Below are positions 18,076 to 27,434 of a stretch of 64,000 nt of DNA, in pieces. The notes beneath the pieces were generated by a model. It searched no databases and was not told the origin of the DNA. It was given only the letters and a program-made list of their open reading frames with translations. Position 1 is the stretch's first letter. Every line of letters starts with the position of its first letter. The translations under genes and the position numbers were made by a program. This DNA comes from Bacteroidota bacterium (GTDB taxonomy: Bacteria; Bacteroidota; Bacteroidia; Sphingobacteriales; Sphingobacteriaceae), in contig JAMFRP010000038.1 in NCBI GenBank assembly GCA_026224775.1, positions 62,001 to 126,000 on the forward strand. The letters are read 5' to 3'.

Positions 18076-19284
18076 TTAGCTTACTCCAACAGGCAACAAG
18101 CGCTCATATATATTAAAAAGCTTACTGGTGACAACATTTATATCGTGCTGCTGCTCTATAAGCTCACGGGCACTTAAACCAACATTGCGGCAAAACTCCT
18201 CATCGGTTATACAGCGTTTTATGGCGTCGTAAAACTCGTCGGCATCATTGGCTATCAATATATTCTTGCCGTTTGTAAAATTAATTCCTTCGGCACCGAG
18301 TGAGGTAGAAATAATGCATTTTTCCATGGCCATCCCTTCAACAATCTTAACCCTCACCCCACCGCTGGATAACAGCGGAACGATCATTATGGATTTACTA
18401 TTCACAAACTCGAGCGCATCATCAACTTCGCCGGGAATAAAGATCTTGCCCATCACCTCGTAGTCATCAAACCGCTCCGGAATATCATTTCCCGCCACAT
18501 AAAATTTTACGGGGAGGTCGCCATTGGTCAATTCCTTGTGGAAATTCTCCAGGAACCACTCGATCCCTTCGCGGTTAGGCAGCCAATCCAACGAACCTAA
18601 AAAGAACAGACTTGGCACTTCGGTTTTGGTATAATCGGGTTTATATTGTTCAAGATTTAAACCTACCGGCAATACATCTACAGGTGTTTCTGTACCATAA
18701 GATAACATGGTGGCTTTATCCTGCTCGGTAAATACAATAATTGAGTCTACTTTATTAAGTTGCTCCAGTTCGAATTTTTTGATGCGTTTGGCATGCATCC
18801 TTAAGTATGACTTTTTGAATGGATCATTTTTTTGACCGGCCAAACGCTGCCATACCTGGTTTTCGATATTGTGTGCCCGGTAAACAAGTTTTGAATTGCA
18901 ACTTTTACGAACGGCGTTTAAATACAACGATACCATTAGCCCATCGAACTGCACAATATCATAATTATTTATACGCACCTCGCGCATCAGCTGGCGCTCA
19001 AATTCGGCATCGTAATATTTATCAATATTAAAGGATGTTTTACTGAACAGATTGACAGCCACATCCAAAACCGATACCCGAGTATCAATATCATAAGCAC
19101 GATAGTTTATCTTGCTTATCACATCGTCATTAGGCTGTTCGTGGTGATTTTTTTTGGAATTTAACGCCACCAACGATACCTCGTGCCCCAAATTAACAAG
19201 GCCTTTAATGGTATTGTATACCACAATCGGGTATCCGCCATTTTGCGGAAATGGAACACGGTGAGCTAAAATAAGTATCTTCAA
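18076..19284 (-). CDS. GT4-family glycosyltransferase
   Basis: 402 residues, GT-B fold. The N terminus ILAHRVPFPQNGGYPIVVYN is typical of GT4 enzymes in exopolysaccharide pathways. The donor-site region includes FLGSLDWLPNREGIEW and MIVPLLSSGGVRVKIVEGMA, with the conserved Glu of the EX7E-type motif. It is cytoplasmic or peripheral to the membrane. Transcribed toward gcvT, with no clear pathway partners adjacent. Confidence 0.88.
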   Translation of the reverse strand: MKILILAHRVPFPQNGGYPIVVYNTIKGLVNLGHEVSLVALNSKKNHHEQPNDDVISKINYRAYDIDTRVSVLDVAVNLFSKTSFNIDKYYDAEFERQLMREVRINNYDIVQFDGLMVSLYLNAVRKSCNSKLVYRAHNIENQVWQRLAGQKNDPFKKSYLRMHAKRIKKFELEQLNKVDSIIVFTEQDKATMLSYGTETPVDVLPVGLNLEQYKPDYTKTEVPSLFFLGSLDWLPNREGIEWFLENFHKELTNGDLPVKFYVAGNDIPERFDDYEVMGKIFIPGEVDDALEFVNSKSIMIVPLLSSGGVRVKIVEGMAMEKCIISTSLGAEGINFTNGKNILIANDADEFYDAIKRCITDEEFCRNVGLSARELIEQQHDINVVTSKLFNIYERLLPVGVS

Positions 19285-19327
19285 ACTTAATTGGTTTCCA
19301 ACAAAAATACCATCTGTAAAGACTATA

Positions 19328-19942
19328 TCAAAGTCCCTCGGGAAAAATAGTTAATTGCGGCTTACTTACTGTAAAAGTGCGGCGATGATATGGCGTAAAA
19401 CCTAATTCCAATACCGTATTACGGTGTTTTATGGTTGGATAGCCTTTATTGGTGTGCCAGTTGTATTCGGGATGTTCCTCGGCAATTTGCTTCATGTAAT
19501 CATCGCGATAGGTTTTGGCTAATATAGATGCCGCCGCGATGCTTAGATACTTGGCATCGCCCTCTACAATACATTGATGCGGCATATTCTGGTATTTATT
19601 AAAGCGGTTACCGTCGATAATTAAAAACTCAGGTTTTAAATGTAGTTTATCAATGGCACGATGCATGGCTAAAAAAGAGGCATTCAATATGTTGATCTCG
19701 TCTATCTCTAAATTATCAACCGAGGCTATTGCGTAAGCGATCGCTTTTTCTTCTATCTCTTTACGGAGCTGGTATCGTACATTATCAGATAATTGTTTGG
19801 AATCGTTAAGCAGTTCGTGCTCAAAGTTATGCGGAAGGATTACCGCGGCAGCAAATACCGGCCCAGCAAGGCAACCACGGCCAGCTTCATCGCATCCTGC
19901 TTCAATCAAATCAAATTGGTACCGGGCTAATAACATCAACAA
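19328..19942 (-). CDS. rnhB: Ribonuclease HII
   Basis: 204 residues. The active-site block CDEAGRGCLAGPV holds Asp18 and Glu19, followed by NDSKQLS, and by ILAKTYRD with the later metal ligand region. RNase HII removes ribonucleotides and RNA primers from DNA. The start may be the third Met codon (19936), since family members begin shortly before LLARYQFD. It lies 43 bp upstream of the GT4 gene on the same strand. Confidence 0.95.
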   Translation of the reverse strand: MLMLLARYQFDLIEAGCDEAGRGCLAGPVFAAAVILPHNFEHELLNDSKQLSDNVRYQLRKEIEEKAIAYAIASVDNLEIDEINILNASFLAMHRAIDKLHLKPEFLIIDGNRFNKYQNMPHQCIVEGDAKYLSIAAASILAKTYRDDYMKQIAEEHPEYNWHTNKGYPTIKHRNTVLELGFTPYHRRTFTVSKPQLTIFPEGL

Positions 19943-20073
19943 CTAGTTTTTTCAAATATCCGTTTTTTTAAATTGAGGATTCAGGGGTGTGGAAAAGATG
20001 TGGGGAAAATTGTGGCTTTTGCGCACATACTTCGACTACGCCCAGCATGACAGCCACCCTACGTTTGGGTTCT

Positions 20074-20155
20074 GCGTTAGCGATAGTAGCGGGTACCGGC
20101 CAGTGGTAAGGCCTGCGTAGTATAAGAGGATAGCGTGGGCCGAAGGTAACGCCCC
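20074..20155. repeat. Dispersed repeat family E, copy 1
   Basis: Bounded by GCGTTA (20074) and TAACGC (ending 20153), with a non-palindromic inside including TACCGGCCA and TAAGGCCTGCGTAGTATAAG. Its reverse complement matches 55355-55450. It ends directly at the stop codon of the SpoIIE phosphatase gene. Just upstream (about 20024-20060) is a piece, CATACTTCGACTACGCCCAG, of another repeat type also found inverted near 60926. Confidence 0.75.
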
Positions 20156-21391
20156 TTAAAATATCCGCAGCGTGAGCAAAGTAATATCATCAATAGCCTT
20201 TCCTTTTGTAACATGGCTAACATGCTCTAGCAGGGTTTGATTAAAGCTATCGGGTGATGCATCGCCATGCTGTAGCACAAATTTCAGCAGTTTTTCTTCA
20301 TTCCAGCTTTTGGGGCCTTGTGATTCGTAGTCCATTAAGCCATCGGTATAATTGAATATTAAACTACCGGGATCAATATCTATTTCGCCCTGGTTTAAGA
20401 ATGGCAATTCTTCAAAAGCCCCTATCATCGTAGTACCTAACTTAAGCGGGATAGCTTCGCCATGCGAATATAAAATCGCTGGGTTGTGACCGGCATTTAT
20501 ATAGTTAAGTAAACGTGTCTTTTGATTGTATTTGGCCAGGAATAGTGTAATAAAGCGCTCCCCTTTGGTATTGTTGAGTACAATTTTATTAAGGCGCTCA
20601 ATAATATTGGTCAGGTCATCCTCCACCGTGGCCCAGGCATGCAAACTGGCCTGGAAGTTAGCCATCAGCAATGCGGCCGAAATCCCTTTGCCCGAAACAT
20701 CGGCAATGCACCAGATGAACTCATCCTCGTTAAGGCGGATGAAGTCGAAATAATCGCCGCCAATATTTTGGTGTGGCAGATACCGGGCATCAATTTCAAC
20801 GCCATCATCTTTATGTATCCTGATGGGCACCAGCATGTTCTGCACCTCAACGGCAAGCTCCATCTCACGCTCAAAACGTTCTGTTTGTAAGCGCTCCCTG
20901 AATAAACGTTTATTTTCGAGCGCTACCAGCACCACGTTTATTAGGGTTTGTATAAAGTTAAGGTCGTTATTCAACATCTCTGACGAGCTGTTAAAATCGC
21001 CTATAAAGGCGTAAGCAAGTGCCTTGTTTTTATGATAGATGGGGATGAAGTAATCGTATGTTTTTAGTATCGGGTCGGAATGATTGGCTACCGGTGTGGC
21101 GGTTTTAAATTTGCTGAGATCGGTGCAAATGCGATGTAATACGCTTACCGGCTCAATGGTGCCGCCATATTTTGAGATGCAGATAAAATTTTCATCATCC
21201 TCTATCAAAAACCTGAATTTCCCTACTTGCAGATAACTCTGCAAAATAACCTCGAGCATTTGCACCAATACTGGTGTGGCTATATTTTTATTGATAGCCC
21301 TGGTTACTTCGAGCAGTGAGTTTAATTCCGACTGCCTTTTAAGCAGTAATCTAATCAGTTCATCTTCGCCGGACTTATCGATATTTTGCAT
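20156..21391 (-). CDS. GAF-like plus SpoIIE/RsbU-type serine phosphatase
   Basis: 411 residues. An N-terminal helix (residues ~10-40) leads to a GAF-like sensor domain (~40-170). The PP2C/SpoIIE domain covers ~195-410, with the metal-binding Asp residues in GGDYFDF and IADVSGKGISAALL. Such proteins dephosphorylate anti-anti-sigma factors in partner-switching pathways. No anti-sigma or STAS gene is adjacent, so its partner lies elsewhere. No membrane segment, so the signal is probably intracellular. Confidence 0.88.
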   Translation of the reverse strand: MQNIDKSGEDELIRLLLKRQSELNSLLEVTRAINKNIATPVLVQMLEVILQSYLQVGKFRFLIEDDENFICISKYGGTIEPVSVLHRICTDLSKFKTATPVANHSDPILKTYDYFIPIYHKNKALAYAFIGDFNSSSEMLNNDLNFIQTLINVVLVALENKRLFRERLQTERFEREMELAVEVQNMLVPIRIHKDDGVEIDARYLPHQNIGGDYFDFIRLNEDEFIWCIADVSGKGISAALLMANFQASLHAWATVEDDLTNIIERLNKIVLNNTKGERFITLFLAKYNQKTRLLNYINAGHNPAILYSHGEAIPLKLGTTMIGAFEELPFLNQGEIDIDPGSLIFNYTDGLMDYESQGPKSWNEEKLLKFVLQHGDASPDSFNQTLLEHVSHVTKGKAIDDITLLTLRIF

Positions 21392-21587
21392 TTATTGGGC
21401 AGTATAGATAAGGTTTAAATTTTCAGGCACCCCTGTGTTTAATGAATTATCTGCTAAAGGTACCGTTAACAGATTGTTTAATATTAATAAAAGCCGCAAT
21501 TTGTTTTTTTGTTTTAACGGAAGAGAAGCACAGGGATTAAAAATCATATAGTTTATAAACAGAACAGCCTAAAATAAAGAATAATTT

Positions 21588-22745
21588 TCAAATTCGTGTA
21601 TTTTGAGATTTAATATCAAAAGCATCGCGCAAGCCCGTGGTTACCAGGTTAAAAGAATAAACCAAAAACATAATGGCCAGCCCCGGCAGCACTGCTAAAT
21701 AAGCTGCATCCATTACAATGTAGGCGTAATTTTCCCTGATCATGCTGCCCCATGTAGGCATTGGCGGTTGCGCCCCGAAACCCAAAAAGCTAAGTCCGGC
21801 CTCCAGCAATATAGCCGTGGCAAAATTTGATGCCGCCAGCACCAGTATTGGCCCTATGATATTAGGCAAAATATGCCTGATGATAATACGCGCATCCCCA
21901 AAACCCATTGAACGTGCCGCTTCAACATATTCTGCTTGTTTTAAGCTGATTACCTGTCCTCTTACCAATCGTGCCACCTCTACCCACATGGAGAGGCCGA
22001 CGGCTACAAAGATTTCCCATAAACCTTTACCTAAAGCGAACGATATGGCAATAACCAGCAGTAAGGCGGGTAATGCCCAAAGTATATTCATTAACCAGCT
22101 TAGCGCAGTATCCAGCCATCCGCCAAAGTAACCAGCGATTGCGCCGATGCTTACCCCCAGCAACATGCTGATGAGCACCGACATTAAACCTACAGAAAGC
22201 GATACCCGTGTGCCTAATAACAGTCGACTCAGCATATCGCGCCCGTAAATATCCGTACCAAACCAGAAGGTTTCGCGGGTGATCTGTTTGGCTACGATTT
22301 GTTTTTTTAAGGCTGATAGATTTTTTATTGAGGTAGATGCCTGCTTTTGCCCGGTGGCGACTTCAACAATACTGTAAGCTTTTTTTTCAGGTTTATCTTC
22401 ATCGCCGATGTATTGGTTGATGTAGATGGAATCTTTGGCGAAGTAGTAACCCGTTATGGGCACCTGGCGGTAGAAGCTGGCTTGTCCGGATATGATTTTG
22501 GTGAAGATGCCAACGGTATCAACGGGTTCCGGTTTACGGATATTAAGGAACATAAATTTAGATCCCGGCTTTTTGAGGCTGAGCTGGATAGCCATGTTAT
22601 TGGCATCGGGCGTGGAATCGGGCATGATGAGGTAGCCCAATACGGCAACCAACACGATGATGATGATAAACACCAAACCCGCCATGGCAGATTTGTTGTG
22701 CTTAAATGTTTTCCAGGTGCGTTGGGATGGGGTGAGCTCGGGCAT
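21588..22745 (-). CDS. OppC-type ABC transporter permease
   Basis: 385 residues, longer than usual for OppC (~300). The first membrane helix (~17-40) is followed by an extra periplasmic segment of ~110 residues containing the repeated KPEP and ITGYYFAK pieces. Then comes the permease core with FGTDIYGRDMLSRLL, the EAA loop YVEAARSMGFGDARIIIRHILPN and the terminal helices. It would form the channel of an oligopeptide or similar importer. The partner permease, ATPases and binding protein are not adjacent, so it is an orphan subunit here. Confidence 0.88.
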   Translation of the reverse strand: MPELTPSQRTWKTFKHNKSAMAGLVFIIIIVLVAVLGYLIMPDSTPDANNMAIQLSLKKPGSKFMFLNIRKPEPVDTVGIFTKIISGQASFYRQVPITGYYFAKDSIYINQYIGDEDKPEKKAYSIVEVATGQKQASTSIKNLSALKKQIVAKQITRETFWFGTDIYGRDMLSRLLLGTRVSLSVGLMSVLISMLLGVSIGAIAGYFGGWLDTALSWLMNILWALPALLLVIAISFALGKGLWEIFVAVGLSMWVEVARLVRGQVISLKQAEYVEAARSMGFGDARIIIRHILPNIIGPILVLAASNFATAILLEAGLSFLGFGAQPPMPTWGSMIRENYAYIVMDAAYLAVLPGLAIMFLVYSFNLVTTGLRDAFDIKSQNTRI

Positions 22746-22865
22746 TAGCCACTAATTTCATGAAATTAATTGGATGTTGCGAATGAAATTGATACGCAAT
22801 GGCACACGCGGCACGCGTGCGCCAGCAAAGGGTACTGATACGGGAACCACCAACCAGAAGGCAAG

Positions 22866-23483
22866 CTATCTTAAAGCAAGAGTTAGTTGGTTAATTTCCG
22901 TTAATACTGCGGATTGGGAAATAGGCTGACCATTACCGATTAAATACAATTCTTTACAAATTTTAACAAGATTCCCCATTGGTGAATTTCCATCAGGCGT
23001 CCATGTTTCGCCCGTTTTAACTTCTTCCCCTACAGTCGAACTGAAATAACTGGTTTCCCCATCAAGTCCCATTATTTTAGTTTTAGGATCTTGGGTTTGC
23101 TTCTCCACTATATTAAATAATGTTGTTATTGCATTATACAATTCTTCATTTATTTTAGTCGAAGCATGTTTTACTATTACTTTACTTTTATCTTTTGCAT
23201 ACCAATGACCCCAATAACTCGTTGATAGGGAATTTGAAATAATAAGAAATTGATTGGCTTTTTTTTCAACAGAAAATGCGAATTCAGAAGAAAATGAAGG
23301 TATTAATGTATATCGCGCTACTGGCTTATCGTCAAACCCACTATAAAGTACAGGAAATAAACTTGCATAATACTCTTTAAGTATTTCAGGTGTTTCAAAA
23401 TTTGCAGGCTTTAAATGATCGTTTTGGCCATAGCACGACACGAAACTGATTAAAAGAAAAATTAGGATATAGACATGTTTCAT
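22866..23483 (-). CDS. Secreted protein of unknown family
   Basis: 205 residues with a short signal sequence (MKHVYILIFLLISFVSC). The Cys follows a lipobox-like ISFVSC, so it may be a lipoprotein. The mature part is mixed alpha/beta, with no motif I recognise. AT-rich relative to neighbours. It stands alone between repeat-containing gaps, which is consistent with a strain-specific gene. Confidence 0.65.
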   Translation of the reverse strand: MKHVYILIFLLISFVSCYGQNDHLKPANFETPEILKEYYASLFPVLYSGFDDKPVARYTLIPSFSSEFAFSVEKKANQFLIISNSLSTSYWGHWYAKDKSKVIVKHASTKINEELYNAITTLFNIVEKQTQDPKTKIMGLDGETSYFSSTVGEEVKTGETWTPDGNSPMGNLVKICKELYLIGNGQPISQSAVLTEINQLTLALR

Positions 23484-23599
23484 GTATTGCTAAGGTTTAA
23501 ACAATAAATATGATAATTATCTTTTGTAATCCAAGTTATAAAATCAAGCATTAGTTAGTTGGGTTGGTGCATTTACCGCAATGTAACCAAGTAATATGT

Positions 23600-24010
23600 A
23601 CTGGCACACGCGGCACGCGTGCGCAAAAGGGTGGTGAAAACAGACCCCCCGCTACCGCAAGCGTCCCGCTTGTGGGTTTATGCTATTGTATTGAACTTAT
23701 TATATATGCTTTGCATATTTACCACAAGCGGGCGGTCTTTACCCACTATGCTTCAAGTGCCTCAGCATGACAGCCTTTTTTGTCAGAACACATTCATATG
23801 CAAGCCTTTCGCTTGCTTAGCATAGCGCAGAGGCCTTTGCCCCCTATGCTTCGAGTGCCTCAGCATGACAGCCTTTTTTGTGTTAGTTTCACTTTCATAT
23901 ATTATATACACTTTGCATGTTTACCACAAGCGGGACGCTTGCGGTAGCAAAAAAGCTGGCATGGTGAAGAAACACACCCCTTGCCCCTCTCAAGAGGGGA
24001 ACTGATTTTC
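23600..24010. repeat. Nested composite of palindromes (family C) and direct repeats
   Basis: This gene-free stretch is layered. A GGCACGCGTGCG palindrome lies near 23605, also present near 22808 and, with one change, near 46413. GCTACCGCAAGCGTCCCGCT at 23651 has its exact inverse at 23922-23948. A further half copy, CCACAAGCGGGCGG, lies near 23722. Between the arms are two direct copies of CTATGCTTCxAGTGCCTCAG (at about 23747 and 23847), each running into CATGACAGCCTTTTTTGT. Near 23985 is a CCCCTCTCAAGAGGGG palindrome. No coding frame here is supported. Confidence 0.7.
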
Positions 24011-24064
24011 GTGGTGGTAATTTCTTGGAACAGAAACACGCATAAACCCAACAAAATGGGGTGC

Positions 24065-24283
24065 TTTTATGGGTTAAAAGCTATAAATTTTGTTAAAAAA
24101 TGGCATAAAAACAGTGAAAAACGGGTGTTTTTTGGTGTTTTTAGGGCATAAATTGGGCGTTTTTGGGGTAAAAATGGCTCAATTTGGCATGTAATAACCG
24201 CCTTTTCAGGGGCTTTTAGGGCGTTTTTGGGGCTTAAAGTGTACCAAATGTATCAACTGTTTCATATGTACCGCGGTACAGTA
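24065..24283. repeat. 219-bp dispersed repeat family D, copy 1
   Basis: A non-palindromic element that recurs as the reverse complement at 46164-46382 over the same 219 bp, with roughly nine in ten bases matching by eye. One end starts TTTTATGGGTTAAAAGCTAT. The middle alternates G-runs with T-runs. The other end carries four 9-bp tandem units (TGTACCAAA, TGTATCAAC, TGTTTCATA, TGTACCGCG). The frame is broken by stops in this copy, so it is judged non-coding. Confidence 0.8.
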
Positions 24284-24291
24284 CAGCAGGG

Positions 24292-25422
24292 TTATCTAAC
24301 CGTCCTGCCCTTCCAAACGTACTTTTTGGTGTTGCCGATGAGGCCTACATAAACAAAATAAACGATGTGTATGGGCGACAGCAGAAATAGCAGCCATATC
24401 AAACTTTTGCGCTTGAAGAACGCCGTCACCGGCAGCAGGAATATCGCCTCGAAGATGAATTTCAACCCATATTGGGCAAGAAATAGATAGAAAAATCTGA
24501 CATCAAAAAAGCTTAGTATACCGTTTACCAGTATCAGCACATTAAACAGCCAGATACCTACTGCAAGGGCTACTATTTTTTTGTCTTTATACTTGGTGGA
24601 TTTGGATGCCCAGCGGCGGCGCTGGTTTAAGAATTCCTTTAAGTTTGCCTTAGCGTGAGTGTATACAATGGCTTCGGGTAGCTTCAGGAAGGCGATTTTA
24701 TCAGCATATTTTTCAGCTACTTTTTGCAGTAGTAGTTCATCATCACCGGATGCTAGTTCATCAATGCCTTTGAACCCTCCTACCTCGTAAAATACATCTT
24801 TACGGTAAGCGAAATTAGCGCCATTACAGGTGGATGCCTTGTTATTACCAATGAATGAAGCACCCATAGCCACCAGGTAACCGAACTCTAAAGTTTGCAG
24901 GTTCTCGAACAGGCTCTTCTCCTCAAAATAGGTTACCGGGGAGGAAATCATTACCGGGTTCCGGGTTTCGTAATAATTTACAATGGATGACAGCCATTGC
25001 GGGCCCATGCGACAATCGGCATCGGTAGCCACCATTAGCTCTCCGGTTGATTGGTTGATGGCCTCGGCTATAGCTTTCTTTTTGTAGGAGTTGAGGGGCT
25101 TATCCTCGTTCAATTGTAATAGCTTGATGCCTTGTGGGGCATAGCTGCGGATAATATCTGCTGTACGATCGGTAGAGTGATCGTCAACAATAATAACTTC
25201 CATGAGGTGTTTGGGAAAGTCCTGCGCTAAAATATCGTTGATGGTTAGGGCTATCTTTTCCTCCTCGTTGCGGGCAGCGATGAGTACAGTTACTTTAGTT
25301 GTAAAATCAACCGCCTCCAGTTTGGGTCGTTTTAAATTCGACCAGCCTTTTATCAAATAAATAAGTACTAACAGGTACAAGCCGGTTAGTGATAGAGAAA
25401 TAATGCTATACGTTACGATCAA
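24292..25422 (-). CDS. GT2-family membrane glycosyltransferase
   Basis: 376 residues. One N-terminal helix, then a GT-A catalytic domain with LIAARNEEEKIA, VDDHSTDRT (first Asp pair), TDADCRMGP (DxD-like) and QRRRWASK (the QxxRW motif of processive enzymes). Two to three C-terminal membrane helices follow. It overlaps the start of the next gene in the operon by 17 bp (25406-25422). The pairing with a LPG-synthase-type membrane protein suggests glycolipid synthesis, which is inference. Confidence 0.88.
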   Translation of the reverse strand: MIVTYSIISLSLTGLYLLVLIYLIKGWSNLKRPKLEAVDFTTKVTVLIAARNEEEKIALTINDILAQDFPKHLMEVIIVDDHSTDRTADIIRSYAPQGIKLLQLNEDKPLNSYKKKAIAEAINQSTGELMVATDADCRMGPQWLSSIVNYYETRNPVMISSPVTYFEEKSLFENLQTLEFGYLVAMGASFIGNNKASTCNGANFAYRKDVFYEVGGFKGIDELASGDDELLLQKVAEKYADKIAFLKLPEAIVYTHAKANLKEFLNQRRRWASKSTKYKDKKIVALAVGIWLFNVLILVNGILSFFDVRFFYLFLAQYGLKFIFEAIFLLPVTAFFKRKSLIWLLFLLSPIHIVYFVYVGLIGNTKKYVWKGRTVR

Positions 25423-26383
25423 AGAATTTCAGTTTAAAAACAAATACGGAGCCTAAAATAGCGGGAATAATTAAATTTATCAGCCAAATTGATGAAACTG
25501 CCGCTACAACAGCCAACGATTGGGTAGTAATATGCGCGAAAAGTACGCTGGCGGTAGCGCTGCGTACGCCAACATCCAACAGATCCAGCGATGGCAAGGC
25601 AGATTGTACAAAGAACAGGATGAGCACCATCAGCATCATTTTAACCACAGACATCTCGGGTATTAGCAGGTGTATCACCAGGTAATATTGAAACGAGAAT
25701 ACAGCGAACCTCGCCATACAAAATCCCATTATTTTGAATAACTCCGGCTTGGTATAACGGCCCATGATATCAAAAAATCGATGATATTTTTTTACATAAG
25801 GTATGTAATCCAGCAGCTTTACTATCCATTGGATATGGAAAAACAGCACCAGGAAAAACACCATAAATATTATGGCCGAAACAAATATCCAGATGTAGAT
25901 ATAGATATTTAGATGCGAATAGGTATATAGGTACCACATCAGCGCGCATGCACCGAGTACGTTGGTTATAACACTTTGCCCGAATGCGCCTACGGCCATG
26001 GCAAATACGCCATGTATACGCTTGCGGTTGGGTAAGAATAATACGCGGCCAGCATATTCGCCCAGCCGGTTGGGGGTGAATATAGCCCAGGTCAGTCCGC
26101 AAAAAACGGCTTCGATGGATTCCCAGATTGAAATTTTTTGAACCCTGTTTATCAGGTACTTCCACTTGATGGACTCAAGTATCCAGTTTATCAGCATCAG
26201 CAACACAATTGCCGACATGGTGATAGTAACTTGCTGCTGACTAATATGATTAACCAGTTGTTGAAATCGTTTTAAGCTATCACCTTTTTCAATAAACTGA
26301 TGGTAGATGTAAACCAAAGCCAAAACCAACACCCCGATTTTAATCAGGAGAGAAAATAATTTTTTGGCTGCTTTAGTTAACAA
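25406..26383 (-). CDS. Lysylphosphatidylglycerol synthase-type (UPF0104) membrane protein
   Basis: 325 residues with about seven to eight membrane helices. The motifs WAIFTPNRLGEYAGRVLFL and FFVQSALPSLDLLDVGVRSA are typical of the flippase-like half of MprF (UPF0104/AglD family). The aminoacyl transferase half is absent. It overlaps the glycosyltransferase gene by 17 bp on the same strand and is probably the first gene of the pair. Confidence 0.85.
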   Translation of the reverse strand: MLTKAAKKLFSLLIKIGVLVLALVYIYHQFIEKGDSLKRFQQLVNHISQQQVTITMSAIVLLMLINWILESIKWKYLINRVQKISIWESIEAVFCGLTWAIFTPNRLGEYAGRVLFLPNRKRIHGVFAMAVGAFGQSVITNVLGACALMWYLYTYSHLNIYIYIWIFVSAIIFMVFFLVLFFHIQWIVKLLDYIPYVKKYHRFFDIMGRYTKPELFKIMGFCMARFAVFSFQYYLVIHLLIPEMSVVKMMLMVLILFFVQSALPSLDLLDVGVRSATASVLFAHITTQSLAVVAAVSSIWLINLIIPAILGSVFVFKLKFFDRNV

Positions 26384-26435
26384 GGGGGTATGAGTTTTTT
26401 TGCAATGTTACAAAAAGTTGATGGTTCATGACTGG

Positions 26436-26490
26436 TTTATGGTTGATAGTTAATAGAAACCTAATACTATGAACTATCAACCATGAACTA
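26436..26490. terminator. Stem-loop between convergent-side gene ends
   Basis: ATGGTTGATAGTTAATAG pairs with CTATGAACTATCAACCAT around a short A/T loop (about 26440-26486). It lies downstream of the dienelactone hydrolase gene stop and upstream of the membrane protein start, on the minus strand. It has no long U-tract, so termination is possible but not certain. Confidence 0.4.
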
Positions 26491-26501
26491 TTACCTATCA
26501 C

Positions 26502-27347
26502 CTATTTTAACCTCGCCTTATAAAAAGCAATGGTGTTTTTATACGCATCGGCGGCGGCGGCGCTATTGGCAGTTGGGCTGCTTGGATTTGCAAAGCCGTG
26601 CCCCGCATCGTATTGGTGCAGATATAGTTTTTTACCGGCTGCTTTCATATCGACAGCAAATTTAGCTACAACTTTAGGGTTGATCCATGCATCCTGGTTA
26701 CCGAAGTTGCCCAATACATCGGTATGCAGTGTTTTAAGTTTGTTTACGTCCTGCTCGGGCATGCCATAAAACATTACACAAGCTACCGCCTGGTTACCGG
26801 CAAGTAAACTTGCCTGTAAGCTCCAGCCACCGCCAAAGCACCAGCCTAAAGTAGCTATATGCGCTTTAGGACCAACGTAAGCGATAGCACCTTTTATAAT
26901 CGCGATAGCACGGTCATCCTTTACTGCCTGCATTAGTTTGGCAGCTTCGGTACGGTCGGCGGTAACTTTGCCATCGTATAGATCAAGATCGATGATGTTT
27001 ACGTCACCTAAATCGTTGTATATATCTTCTGATTCCTTCTTCACAAAATCGTTCAAACCAAAAAACTCGTGAACCACTAAAATATAGTTATTAGTAGGCG
27101 TTTTAGCTTTAAACTCATAAGCATCTGCCGTTTTACCATCGGGAGTGCTATAAATTATGGCTTTGCCAATACTGCTTTGAAAATGCATTGTTTTGGGAGC
27201 CGGGTGCGACATCACAAACCTTTTATCATTTGCCAGCATAGCAAATTGTTTTGTGGCTGATGGTTTGCTGCAACATGCCATATTACTTTGGCCAAAAGCT
27301 ATGGCGCTACTACAAATAATAAATGCGAAGACGATGAGTTTTTTCAT
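26502..27347 (-). CDS. Secreted dienelactone hydrolase-family protein
   Basis: 281 residues with a signal peptide (MKKLIVFAFIICSSAIAFG). The alpha/beta-hydrolase core has the family nucleophile Cys in GWCFGGGWS, the Asp in the NQDAWINP region and the His in DAGHGFANP. The closest family description is dienelactone hydrolase, but many members act on other esters, so the substrate is open. The protein should be exported. Confidence 0.85.
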   Translation of the reverse strand: MKKLIVFAFIICSSAIAFGQSNMACCSKPSATKQFAMLANDKRFVMSHPAPKTMHFQSSIGKAIIYSTPDGKTADAYEFKAKTPTNNYILVVHEFFGLNDFVKKESEDIYNDLGDVNIIDLDLYDGKVTADRTEAAKLMQAVKDDRAIAIIKGAIAYVGPKAHIATLGWCFGGGWSLQASLLAGNQAVACVMFYGMPEQDVNKLKTLHTDVLGNFGNQDAWINPKVVAKFAVDMKAAGKKLYLHQYDAGHGFANPSSPTANSAAAADAYKNTIAFYKARLK

Positions 27348-27434
27348 GGGTTTTGTTGATTAGCTTATTTACAATATTAGAACAATTTTGTTTTGATGAT
27401 GGTTATTAATCTTAAGTGTTGTTAAAAAAACCGC

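Noticed and set aside
23564..23825. Two overlapping ~68-codon plus-strand frames
   Set aside because: They run wholly through nested palindromes and direct repeats; composition is that of the repeats.
24065..24283. Origin of replication because of the 9-bp iteron-like units
   Set aside because: No replication gene, no DnaA-box cluster, and a second copy elsewhere argues for a dispersed element.
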